Shown here in pieces: positions 36,847-44,940 of a stretch of 64,000 bases of DNA. How positions within the stretch are numbered: the stretch's first letter is position 1; each line of letters begins with the position of its first letter. The notes under the pieces are model-generated. The model saw only the letters and a program-made list of their open reading frames with translations, ran no database searches and was not told where the DNA came from. The stretch comes from Promethearchaeota archaeon. GTDB lineage: Archaea > Asgardarchaeota > Lokiarchaeia > Sigyniarchaeales > Promethearchaeaceae. Location: the NCBI GenBank assembly GCA_016933055.1, contig JAFGBS010000009.1, positions 447,590-511,589 of the forward strand, written 5' to 3'. Both the position numbers and the translations under genes were made by a program.

Positions 36847-37458
36847 TCACCCTTTTGCCTTAGATTTCGTGTTTTTCTTCTTCTCAGCCGTGCTTCCTTC
36901 CAACGCTGCTTTTTGAATTTCTTCAATTTCTTCTTGAATATATTCGAGTTTTCCCAGAAAAGGTTGGCGCATAGTTAATCCGATCTTCCCCGATCGCCCA
37001 CTTCCTACTGACACCACTATTACTCGGGCACGAACTAAATCTCCTACTTCTAAAGATCTACCGGTATCAGCACTGGTGAAGCGTGCATTTACATTTTCGA
37101 AATTCAATTTATCATTTGCAATCTGTGTGATGTGGCAAAGTCCATCGCTTGGTCCTAACCTGATGAATGCACCAAAATCTACCAACTCCACAACTTCGCC
37201 TTCGACTACTTCATGCATCAGAGGAGTATAGGTAAGAACTGTGAAGGTTACAGGATGGAAAGTTCCAGCTGATCCATGTATAATTTTTCCCGGACCAACA
37301 TCAATTATATCACAAATTGCAATTATGAAACCCAGTTCAGGATCCAAGAGACCGTGGTAGGAACGGGAGAGGATCTCATAAGCTGATTCTTCCTTGGGGA
37401 GTCCGAAGAGATCCGGAGCAATTTCTACAATATGGGATAATGTATAGAGATGATACAT
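36847..37458 (-). CDS. rpo7: DNA-directed RNA polymerase subunit Rpo7 (E')
   Basis: A 203-residue protein whose N-terminal half matches the RNP-like tip domain (MYHLYTLSHIVEIAPDLFG) and whose C-terminal half is an S1/OB RNA-binding domain (GEVVELVDFGAFIRLGPSDGLCHITQI). It forms the polymerase stalk with Rpo4. A lysine-rich tail of about 15 residues follows the S1 fold. First gene of the rpo7-spt4-DUF359 run; its promoter must lie in 37459-37842. Confidence 0.95.
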   Translation of the reverse strand: MYHLYTLSHIVEIAPDLFGLPKEESAYEILSRSYHGLLDPELGFIIAICDIIDVGPGKIIHGSAGTFHPVTFTVLTYTPLMHEVVEGEVVELVDFGAFIRLGPSDGLCHITQIANDKLNFENVNARFTSADTGRSLEVGDLVRARVIVVSVGSGRSGKIGLTMRQPFLGKLEYIQEEIEEIQKAALEGSTAEKKKNTKSKAKG

Positions 37459-37842
37459 TTTTTAAACCAAAAAATAAGTGGTGATTGTTGAAAAAACTGC
37501 ATTTCTTTTTAATTTTTCTGAGGTCCAATAAGCTCATTAACCACCATGAGTAGGACTAGTTATTGATTGGGTATTCTATAATAGTGAATTTTCTATTCTT
37601 TCGTATATAAATATGAGATAATTTTATATCCTACAATTTGGTTCAATAAGCTAAATTATAGATGTAATATTGTGGCTCATCTCAGTGACGATATTAGATC
37701 CTATCCTAAAAGAGATCGAAAAACATGGATTGGATCGTTACATCCTTAAAAACCGAATCATTAAAAAAGCCTAAAAGTAGAGTAAATATATTAGTATAAT
37801 ATAAGAACTAAGGGCACATTATAACAATAACAAAAATAGGTT
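37459..37842. other. 384-bp divergent intergenic region
   Basis: The region separates rpo7 from a Roadblock gene and so should hold promoters for both. AT-rich TATA-like sequences appear near 37602-37610 and 37777-37801. A 29-codon frame starting with GTG at 37685 and ending at 37774 has coding-like composition (DPILKEIEKHGLDRYI), possibly a gene remnant. No RNA gene was recognised. Confidence 0.35.
37685..37774 (+). other. possible gene remnant or very short frame
   Basis: A GTG-started frame of 29 codons whose translation looks protein-like (ILDPILKEIEKHGLDRYILK) in otherwise AT-rich spacer. No family match and no good ribosome site; it may be the decayed end of a larger gene. Confidence 0.2.
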
Positions 37843-37851
37843 TTGCATGAC

Positions 37852-38217
37852 ATGAGTACGGAAGATTCATTAGACAAAATTCTCCGCGACTTGCTATCTT
37901 CAATTGCTGAGATCAAGGGTGCTGCTATAGTGAGTCCAGAAGGTCTCCCCATAGCAAGTGCACTACGACCAGATGTAGATGAAACACGAATTGCAGCAAT
38001 GACAGCGGCATTGCTGAGTCTTGGAGAAAGAGCAGGTCACGAATTAGACAAAGGCACATTAGAGCAAGTTTATGTGAAAGGGGAGCGAGGATATGTTCTG
38101 GTAATGAGTGCCGGGATGAATGCTGTACTCACTGTGGAAACTACGAGAAATATTCGACTCGGTTTGGTCTTCTTAGATTGTAGGAGAGCGTGCGAACGAA
38201 TCTCCCATCTAGTCTAA
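37852..38217 (+). CDS. single Roadblock/LC7 domain protein
   Basis: A 121-residue protein (ATG at 37852; TTG three codons earlier is open). It follows the Roadblock pattern: LRDLLSSIAEIKGAAIVSPEGLPIAS, a helix with RIAAMTAALLSLGERAG, the strand VYVKGERGYVLVMSAG and a final amphipathic helix. Prokaryotic members such as MglB are dimeric GTPase regulators; Asgard genomes hold many copies. It is a stand-alone gene opposite rpo7 and converges with an Asp-box protein. It is more conventional than the tandem protein at 26.6 kb. Confidence 0.88.
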   Translation: MSTEDSLDKILRDLLSSIAEIKGAAIVSPEGLPIASALRPDVDETRIAAMTAALLSLGERAGHELDKGTLEQVYVKGERGYVLVMSAGMNAVLTVETTRNIRLGLVFLDCRRACERISHLV

Positions 38218-38255
38218 ATTTCTAACCCTTATCGGTAAATTTCCTTTTTTCGTGT

Positions 38256-39242
38256 TCACACTTCCACTATAAGATGATAAACAGAGCTATTTGTACAAAA
38301 CAAAATATGCAACATATTTTCAATTGTTTGAAGTAGAGTCATATCAGTGATAGGGGTGTTGACTGTTTCAATTTCCTTGAATGAGTTCCAAGATTGACCA
38401 ATGTCATTAGAAATGCTTAAATTTATTCCAAATGACTCCTCATTTCTTTTAAATGCCATAATTAATGCGATATTCGGTGTAAAATTTCCATTTGCATCTC
38501 GTAATCGAATCAGATCAAAAACACCTATTCCAATTGGAATCGTGGTTTGTTCAGTGTATGACCACGTTTCTCCAAAATCGTCAGATATCGCTCTCAAGAG
38601 AAAATCTTGATTTTCTTCTTGGACATAGCAAAATATTTTGCGTTCACCCGCTTGAATAAGAACAGGATTTTTCATTTGGATCCCTGCAGAATTAAGATCA
38701 TCTTGATTATCAATCAAATCATCATTTGGTTCAATAAATACAGATGGAAACCAATTTTTACCAGTATCTTCACTAATATAGGTAAAACTTCTACCAGAGG
38801 CTTTGTCGAACACAGGTAATACAATTCGACCCATTTTCACAAAAATCGGTTGTTTCTTGACTTGCCATGCTACAGAATCCTCAAGAATTTCAATTGGAGA
38901 TTTCCAAGATTTTCCATAATCATAAGAAAATTGTTGTTTTAAATGGTGATCCAATGAATAGATCGTTTGGAGATTACCCATAAAATTTAGGTAGGTCACT
39001 TGACTAAAATCCAAGATTTCGTTAGATACACAAGAGAAAGGAGTCCCGATTGTTTTCCACTTATGAGATAGTACATCAAAATAATGGGATTCCACATAAT
39101 GATAATTATCATCCTTGTTAGATAAAGAGAATGAATAAATTGCAATAAATCCTCCATGCGGATGTTCAATAAGAGAAAGATTACTGAAATGACCAGCATT
39201 TTCATGTACAGGAAGTTGATACATGGTAGTATTTATTTTCAC
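38256..39242 (-). CDS. Asp-box (BNR) beta-propeller protein, sialidase-like
   Basis: The 328-residue protein contains at least four Asp-box turns of the S-x-D-x-G-x-(S/T)-W type: SYDYGKSW, SEDTGKNW (T replaced by N), SDDFGETW and SNDIGQSW, spaced about 50-70 residues apart as in six-bladed sialidase propellers. It has no signal peptide or membrane helix, so it is predicted cytoplasmic. The sialidase arginine triad cannot be assigned with confidence. The start is GTG at 39242, with an ATG six codons inside as alternative. Its role could be sugar binding or hydrolysis. Confidence 0.7.
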   Translation of the reverse strand: MKINTTMYQLPVHENAGHFSNLSLIEHPHGGFIAIYSFSLSNKDDNYHYVESHYFDVLSHKWKTIGTPFSCVSNEILDFSQVTYLNFMGNLQTIYSLDHHLKQQFSYDYGKSWKSPIEILEDSVAWQVKKQPIFVKMGRIVLPVFDKASGRSFTYISEDTGKNWFPSVFIEPNDDLIDNQDDLNSAGIQMKNPVLIQAGERKIFCYVQEENQDFLLRAISDDFGETWSYTEQTTIPIGIGVFDLIRLRDANGNFTPNIALIMAFKRNEESFGINLSISNDIGQSWNSFKEIETVNTPITDMTLLQTIENMLHILFCTNSSVYHLIVEV

Positions 39243-39308
39243 AAGTCCTAGTTAGAAAATGAATTGTTTGAATTTTTCGAAAAAATAAAAATTAAAATAA
39301 AAATGATT

Positions 39309-40121
39309 TTATTCGACTGTAGACCCGCAAGAAGTGCAGAATTTAGCACCCAGCATTAATTTTGTGCCACAATTACTACAGAATCGTACTTCGGTAGTAC
39401 TGGGTGAGGTGGAAGGAGCTAATGGGACGATTGGTTCTGTAGTGTGTTTTGGTATCGTTCCACCACCAAAAACTATCAAAAGTCCGTTTGCTATCTTAAA
39501 CTGTGCTACTAACATTATGATACTCACAATCAAAATGGCAAGTGCAAGTACCAAAAGTAAAGTTGGGGCCATGAAAGCAATTAATGTTAAGGCAGTGGTA
39601 CCAAGCATAATATAGTTGGTAATTAGGTAGGTTCTAATTCCATCGGCTACCATCTGAAATCCTGGTGAACCTCCCACTTCGCTGGCATAAACCTTTATAT
39701 ATTTGTCAAAAGCAATCCAACCTAACAGATCACAAACCAACGCTGAGATTCCGACAATACTATTAAAAACTGATAATCCCAGACTGACGTAGAAATTAAG
39801 TGATATATCTATAATAGATACAATAGCACTTAGAATCAATGAAATCAGGAAAAATGTAAACGCCTTGATAAGCTCAGGATGTGGGCTTGAGTTTTTCGCA
39901 TTTGCTAAGCGTAATATCATTAAAATTCCTAACACGATAATTGCAATGGATATTCCCACCAAAACAATGATCAATATAATACCAAATATATAAGAAGCAA
40001 GAAATGCGAAACCTGTTACAAATGCCAGAAGAATAGAAACTACGGTTAATTGTAAAGATTTTTTGAAGTAGTCAGCATATTCATAGAGATTTTTTGCGGT
40101 ATTTTCATTCATCAAACTCAT
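39309..40121 (-). CDS. DUF973-like membrane protein with C-terminal zinc ribbon
   Basis: A 270-residue protein with about six hydrophobic helices between residues 25 and 220, then a proline/threonine-rich linker and a C-terminal zinc ribbon (FCSNCGTKL and FCTSCGST). This resembles the archaeal DUF973 membrane family and the wider zinc-ribbon membrane proteins common in archaea. Function unknown. It lies upstream of the Asp-box gene on the same strand, 66 bp away. Confidence 0.65.
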   Translation of the reverse strand: MSLMNENTAKNLYEYADYFKKSLQLTVVSILLAFVTGFAFLASYIFGIILIIVLVGISIAIIVLGILMILRLANAKNSSPHPELIKAFTFFLISLILSAIVSIIDISLNFYVSLGLSVFNSIVGISALVCDLLGWIAFDKYIKVYASEVGGSPGFQMVADGIRTYLITNYIMLGTTALTLIAFMAPTLLLVLALAILIVSIIMLVAQFKIANGLLIVFGGGTIPKHTTEPIVPLAPSTSPSTTEVRFCSNCGTKLMLGAKFCTSCGSTVE

Positions 40122-40243
40122 ACTTATGTCTCCTAGTTAAACTCTCTACAAGAAGTCTGATATTTTATTCGCTTAGAACTTATTAAAGCTAACTATATGA
40201 GAGAACATCGGGAAATACGTGAATAAAAGTTCTGAGATAATTC

Positions 40244-40318
40244 TGGTGCCGGTAGAGGGAATTGAACCCCCGTTAACGGATTCACAGTCCGTGCGCCTAG
40301 CCACTAGCAGATACCGGC
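40244..40318 (-). tRNA. tRNA-His (GTG anticodon) with A73 and encoded CCA
   Basis: On the minus strand the cloverleaf reads GCCGGTA acceptor, T8, a weak D-stem with two G-T pairs, anticodon stem ACGGA with loop CTGTGAA (anticodon GTG), a four-base variable loop, T-arm GGGGG/CCCTC with TTCAATT and TACCGGC. The discriminator is A, followed by CCA. No intron. The genomic base before G1 is T, not G, so the histidine identity base G-1 is not encoded. It lies 26 bp after rpo10 on the same strand. Confidence 0.95.
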
Positions 40319-40344
40319 ATTATCTGTTAAAAAAATAAAATACT

Positions 40345-40545
40345 TTATTGCAGACGGTTATACTCTAATAGATCATCAATTAAGTTCACATGAGAAACCA
40401 ACATTCTTTTGCAGCAAAATCGGGTAATGCCCAGCTTCTTAAATATCTCTTTGGCTTTAATTCCCTCTTTTTGTAATCGCAAATATTCTTCATATTTATC
40501 TGCAATAAGCTTTCCGCATGTAAAGCATCGTATTGGGATTATCAT
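40345..40545 (-). CDS. rpo10: DNA-directed RNA polymerase subunit Rpo10 (N)
   Basis: A 66-residue protein with the invariant Rpo10 start PIRCFTCGK and the later RFCCKRML zinc ligands, forming the atypical CX2C...CC motif. It helps assemble the polymerase platform with Rpo3 and Rpo11. Last protein gene of a ribosomal run on this strand; tRNA-His follows directly. Confidence 0.96.
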   Translation of the reverse strand: MIIPIRCFTCGKLIADKYEEYLRLQKEGIKAKEIFKKLGITRFCCKRMLVSHVNLIDDLLEYNRLQ

Positions 40546-40606
40546 TATGGAATACCTTTATTTTATGAATTTACTTTTTGATATGGGGATCATTTAGTGC
40601 ATTGAA

Positions 40607-40852
40607 TTATTTACGTATTTTCTTTGCCTCACGCTCAGATTCTTTTAATACGACAATATCATTCAATCTTAACGGGCCCTTAATATTTCGGGTGAGGATA
40701 CGATTTTTATCTCGCCCATCGAGTATACGCACCTTTGCTTGAAGAATTTCGCCCGTAAGCCCCGTTCTGCCTAGTATACTAATTACTTCAGCAGTACATA
40801 CACTCTCTTCGTCATCACTTCTATCTTTTGATCTTCTTCCTCGGGAACTCAA
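40607..40852 (-). CDS. rps28e: 30S ribosomal protein S28e
   Basis: The 81-residue protein carries the S28e core [16 protein letters not shown] and the strongly conserved [16 protein letters not shown], ending in a charged tail. The start is TTG, preceded by GAGGTAAATAGA. A serine/aspartate-rich N-terminus of about 15 residues precedes the OB fold. It follows L7Ae by 11 bp, the usual archaeal order. Confidence 0.95.
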   Translation of the reverse strand: MSSRGRRSKDRSDDEESVCTAEVISILGRTGLTGEILQAKVRILDGRDKNRILTRNIKGPLRLNDIVVLKESEREAKKIRK

Positions 40853-40863
40853 TCTATTTACCT

Positions 40864-41235
40864 CTATTTCTTGAGTGATTTAACTTTTGAAGCAATATCT
40901 TTTAGCGCAGATTCTTCTTCTTTGGGAATATTGACGACAGCAATGGCTGAGCATCCTACAGATAAATCGGCTGCTTTACCCAAATCATCTTTGGTATCAA
41001 CGAATACATAGGGGACATTTTTTTCATCACAAATCAATGGTAGATGAAATACGACTTGTGGGGGATCCACATCGCCAGCAATTACTACTAGTTTTGCTTT
41101 TTGCCGTTCTACATATTTTGTAGTTTCATTTATTCCTTTTCGGATGTTTTTCTTATCCAATTTAACAATACTAGATAAAAATTTTGTTACTTTCTTTTTT
41201 AATTCATCGGGGACTTCAATATTTACATAACTCAT
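40864..41235 (-). CDS. rpl7ae: 50S ribosomal protein L7Ae
   Basis: A 123-residue protein with the L7Ae RNA-binding motif [29 protein letters not shown] and [15 protein letters not shown]. In archaea it binds kink-turns in 23S rRNA, in C/D and H/ACA guide RNAs and in RNase P. Part of the S6e-L24e-L7Ae-S28e-Rpo10 run. Confidence 0.96.
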   Translation of the reverse strand: MSYVNIEVPDELKKKVTKFLSSIVKLDKKNIRKGINETTKYVERQKAKLVVIAGDVDPPQVVFHLPLICDEKNVPYVFVDTKDDLGKAADLSVGCSAIAVVNIPKEEESALKDIASKVKSLKK

Positions 41236-41316
41236 TTTTTTTTACCTCGTTCAGGTTTAAGTTTTCTGTACCATCATTATTCATGGGTAACTCTTCAATA
41301 TGGAGTGGAAATTTAA

Positions 41317-41499
41317 CTATTTTTGACCGTAGAATTTCGTCCAACGGATTTTTCGTGGATTCTTGTTATATTTAATGCGGAAAACTCTACATTTTTTTGA
41401 GCAAAAATTCAACACTGTACCATCATTTTTCACGTAAATAATTCCTTGACCCGGTTGAATAGTTTGACCACAAAAACTACATACTCTGACTTTAACCAT
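41317..41499 (-). CDS. rpl24e: 50S ribosomal protein L24e
   Basis: A 60-residue treble-clef zinc protein: VCSFCGQTIQPGQGI and FCSKKCRVFRIKYNKNPRKIRWTKF, both typical of eL24. It lies 13 bp after S6e. In other archaea it often sits next to S28e and L7Ae, as here, but the usual nucleoside diphosphate kinase gene is missing. Confidence 0.95.
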   Translation of the reverse strand: MVKVRVCSFCGQTIQPGQGIIYVKNDGTVLNFCSKKCRVFRIKYNKNPRKIRWTKFYGQK

Positions 41500-41512
41500 C
41501 TATTTCGCCATC

Positions 41513-41923
41513 CTATTGTTCTTCTTCTTCACCAGTTTGTTCAAACAGTTTTGTTTTACCGTATTTTGTAACAATCAAATTTAGCTGTTTCATATCATCC
41601 GTAATCTCCGAACCACGAACAACCTTTCGCCTTTTCTCACCTTTTCGCTTGGGATGGTAACCTTGTCCTCCAGTTAATAACAGCTTCTTCTTTACGGGTC
41701 CATGTACGTTCTTACGCATGGGAATTCCCGAAAAATCTGAACCTCCTGTAATTTTAAGTTCATAACCGGGGAGCCCGATAAGCCCACCATCGAATGTTTC
41801 TCCAATTGTTTTACCAACGAGGGGGTCAATGTTTTGCAATTGAACAACTTTGGTCTTACCTTTCCCCAGTCCGGTTTTTCCACCAGAAATATTTAATTTA
41901 TATAGGCTTTCTTCTTCACTCAT
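41513..41923 (-). CDS. rps6e: 30S ribosomal protein S6e
   Basis: The 136-residue protein has the S6e core: KLNISGGKTG, VGKTIGETFDGGLIGLPGYELKITGGSDFSGIPMRK and the basic GYHPKRKGEKRRKVVRG. The acidic C-terminal end (TGEEEEQ) is short. First of the ribosomal genes after the aIF5B gene on the same strand. Confidence 0.95.
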   Translation of the reverse strand: MSEEESLYKLNISGGKTGLGKGKTKVVQLQNIDPLVGKTIGETFDGGLIGLPGYELKITGGSDFSGIPMRKNVHGPVKKKLLLTGGQGYHPKRKGEKRRKVVRGSEITDDMKQLNLIVTKYGKTKLFEQTGEEEEQ

Positions 41924-42218
41924 AGGTCATCAATGCTTATTCATTGTTTGCTAAGAAAAGGGAATCCATCCGTAGTTTCCACTATTTCGTCATGAAGTAT
42001 TTCTACCAATAAACCCTAAATTAAAAATTTTGTGCTATCTGGGTGAGAAATTCATGTACAATCTATTTTGATCTCAATTTATGTAAATCTTGATCGTGCA
42101 ATTTGTGATATAAATGCTATATTTTTCTCTTTTTATTGTTCTGTTTAAGAGTGGAATTTACAGTTTCATCAGATTTTCTATCCAATAGCATAGCAATAAA
42201 ATATTCAATAAAGATTTA

Positions 42219-44021
42219 TTATAATCCCCAGTAGGGACTATTTTTCTTACGCATACAGCGTATATATTCCCGCATTAATTCAATCTGATCTTCAGATAAC
42301 TCATCGCGGAATCTTCCATTATATGTTCGAACATGGGATTCCGGAACATAAATGTATAGTGTATCTTCGACTTTAAGATTCCGCCCAATGGTAGCATTCC
42401 GGATAGATAAAGCAACTTCTTTTCCTTTTTCTGCTTCTTTTATTGTCTGATTATTCTCTTGAATTTGATGCAATCGTCCCACAAAAACTCCCTCTTGATT
42501 GACAATTCTTGTTTTTGGGGTGAGTTTTCCTGCTAGTACTTTTACTCCCACAACGGCAGGATCTGACTTCCGAAAAATGTAATCTGGAATGATCTCGAAT
42601 TTACCTGGAGGAATTAAATCAGAGAATTCTTTTAATACATCTTCCTCTTTTCGTTTATCTCTATATTCCTTGAATTCTTCCATTAATCGATAGATTACAT
42701 CATTGGTAAAAATTCTTATATCCTGATCATACGATGCATCTATCGCATCTTTGAGGATTTCTACATTAAATCCTAATACAACTGCATTGTAGGGATCTTC
42801 ATCACGTACAGCTACTGCTTCCATTATATCTCGTTTAGAAATGGAACCTACACGTGCTGTCCTAATTTTTACTTCGTTTTCTCTAAATAAATTGACTATA
42901 GCTTCTAAAGAGCCCAGAGTATCGGCTTTAAGAATTACCCCCTCATCTTCTGTCTCTATTTGGATTTCTCCTAATTCTTCCTCAATTTCTTGATAGACTT
43001 CTTCTAAATTTTCCTCATTAGGGACGCCACGTAAGGGAGCACCTGCAACTACATGTTCTATGTTGGGGGCAAGTATTTTGATACCCGCTGCTGCAAATAC
43101 TTCCTGTTGTTGGAGGAATTTATTCTCGGGATCTCGAATTTCGTCCAGTTCATTTGGGATTAAGATTGCTCGCACTTTAGTTTTTACTGCGTGTGGAATT
43201 CCTCCTATAACAATATTTTCTCCTCTTTTCAGAATTCCATCATAGATCAAACAATCCAAACTAATTCCAAGATGAGAATCTTGTTTCTTCTCCAGAACAA
43301 CTCCTTTGGCTGCCCCCTCCGAAAATTGTATTCTTTTTTGCAAATATTGTTGAACTAATCCAATAAGGACCATTAAAAGGGTTGGAATTCCTTCTCCGGT
43401 CTTTGCACTTGTGGGAACAATTGCAATATTTTTGGTGAAATCTTGAATACGGTCATACCTTTCGCAACCTGGGAATCCCTCTTCAATGAAATCACCCACT
43501 AACTGATAAATTCGCATATCTAAATCTTGTTGAACAAAATCTGGTTGTTGTTTATAGGTTTCCATAAAATCAGCTTTTTCAATACTTTTCCATCCATGTA
43601 AAAGATCAATTTTATTTGCAGCGATTATAAAAGGCACTTTTCGCTCCCGGAGGATTCGCACGGATTCCCATGTTATCGGCATGGTTCCTGCTGTGACATC
43701 AATCACCAATATTGCGATGTCCGCAACAGCTCCCCCTCGTCTTCGAAGATTCATAAAGGCTGCATGTCCTGGTGTATCTACTACCAAAAGCCCGGGAATG
43801 TTGATCTTCATTTTTTGATATTTAGGTCCGCAAAATTCAAGGATATTCTTAATGGGGAAAAAAGACGCTCCAATATGTTGAGTAATCCCTGCTGCTTCTC
43901 TTTTTTGGACTAAAGTCCCTCGTACATAATCCAGAAGCGAGGTTTTTCCGTGGTCGATATGTCCCAATATCGTAACGATAGGTTGCCTGATTTTTTTATT
44001 ATTTGGATTTTGTTCAGACAT
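42219..44021 (-). CDS. infB: translation initiation factor aIF5B
   Basis: The 600-residue GTPase starts with TILGHIDHGKTSLLDYVRG (G1), then GITQHIGAS (G2), DTPGHAAF (G3) and ANKID (G4). Three further domains follow, ending with the IF5B-specific C-terminal helix region (QIELMREYIRCMRKKN). It joins the ribosomal subunits at initiation. No intein interrupts it. It heads the S6e-L24e-L7Ae-S28e-Rpo10 run, although a 295-bp gap before S6e suggests a separate promoter for that run. Confidence 0.97.
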   Translation of the reverse strand: MSEQNPNNKKIRQPIVTILGHIDHGKTSLLDYVRGTLVQKREAAGITQHIGASFFPIKNILEFCGPKYQKMKINIPGLLVVDTPGHAAFMNLRRRGGAVADIAILVIDVTAGTMPITWESVRILRERKVPFIIAANKIDLLHGWKSIEKADFMETYKQQPDFVQQDLDMRIYQLVGDFIEEGFPGCERYDRIQDFTKNIAIVPTSAKTGEGIPTLLMVLIGLVQQYLQKRIQFSEGAAKGVVLEKKQDSHLGISLDCLIYDGILKRGENIVIGGIPHAVKTKVRAILIPNELDEIRDPENKFLQQQEVFAAAGIKILAPNIEHVVAGAPLRGVPNEENLEEVYQEIEEELGEIQIETEDEGVILKADTLGSLEAIVNLFRENEVKIRTARVGSISKRDIMEAVAVRDEDPYNAVVLGFNVEILKDAIDASYDQDIRIFTNDVIYRLMEEFKEYRDKRKEEDVLKEFSDLIPPGKFEIIPDYIFRKSDPAVVGVKVLAGKLTPKTRIVNQEGVFVGRLHQIQENNQTIKEAEKGKEVALSIRNATIGRNLKVEDTLYIYVPESHVRTYNGRFRDELSEDQIELMREYIRCMRKKNSPYWGL

Positions 44022-44056
44022 TTTTATGTAAACAAAAGGACGGTACTATTTTGATT

Positions 44057-44845
44057 TTATGTTAAAAACTCATATATTTCATTCAGTAGTGATTTAATCT
44101 GATCATACACGAATAAATGACCGCACCCATGGATTATAGATAAGGTTGAATGTGGCAAAATTCTAGCTAAACGTACTGCATTTTCTGGTAACACAATTTC
44201 ATCAAACTCCCCTGTGAGGATTAATGATTTATGATACACTTGAGTGATCTTCTTCTTAGTGTTAAAGCACATAGCTGCTATTAATTGTTTTCTATAATCT
44301 TTTTTCTTCATAGGATAATACCGAAAAACGCGTTCAATAAAATCTAGTGCCGTACGACAATGCTTTCCTGAATTTTTGTGGATGCAGAATCCATGTATCA
44401 ATACGGATAAGGCATCTGTTTTTAATCCCCGAAAAAGCATATTTAAAACACTCCTTTTAGGTAATTTGCGTTTAAAACTACCTATATCAGGAGATATGAA
44501 CACCAATTTATCCACTTTCTCGGGATACATTATTGCAAACCGTTCCAATATGGCTCCTCCGAGACTATGTCCTAGAAAATTGGATTTTCTTATAGCCAAG
44601 AATTCCATAAGATAGAATATATCTTTCGAATAAGTTTTCATGGTGTAGAATTTACGTGACCTACCTGATCTACCACAACCCCGATTATCCATTAGAATAA
44701 CTCTAAAATATTGTGACAATTCAGTTACAAGGTTAGGTTGCCATTGCAGCATATTAGATCCTAATCCTGTTATTAAAATTAATGGCCTTGCAGTTTTTTT
44801 CCCATATTCTTCATAGTAGATTGATGTTCCTAGGTAACTTTCCAC
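44057..44845 (-). CDS. alpha/beta hydrolase
   Basis: A 262-residue alpha/beta fold with the nucleophile elbow FLGHSLGGAIL near residue 95, the oxyanion region LITGLGSN, the acid in LTGEFDEIV and the catalytic histidine in GCGHLFVYD. This is a complete catalytic triad. Substrate unknown (ester, lactone or similar). The start is a GTG. Its 5' end faces the divergent DNA methylase gene 95 bp away. Confidence 0.85.
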   Translation of the reverse strand: MESYLGTSIYYEEYGKKTARPLILITGLGSNMLQWQPNLVTELSQYFRVILMDNRGCGRSGRSRKFYTMKTYSKDIFYLMEFLAIRKSNFLGHSLGGAILERFAIMYPEKVDKLVFISPDIGSFKRKLPKRSVLNMLFRGLKTDALSVLIHGFCIHKNSGKHCRTALDFIERVFRYYPMKKKDYRKQLIAAMCFNTKKKITQVYHKSLILTGEFDEIVLPENAVRLARILPHSTLSIIHGCGHLFVYDQIKSLLNEIYEFLT

Positions 44846-44940
44846 GTAAGGTATACGAACACACCCTCAAATGTTTATCCTTGATAAATAATGAATTCTT
44901 CAAAAATATTAATCATTCGGCACTGCTTCAAGGTATTATC

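Noticed and set aside
44782-44940. Upstream extension of the SPPYW methylase frame
   Set aside because: It overlaps the divergent alpha/beta hydrolase gene and lacks a ribosome site; the ATG at 44941 has AGGT at good spacing.
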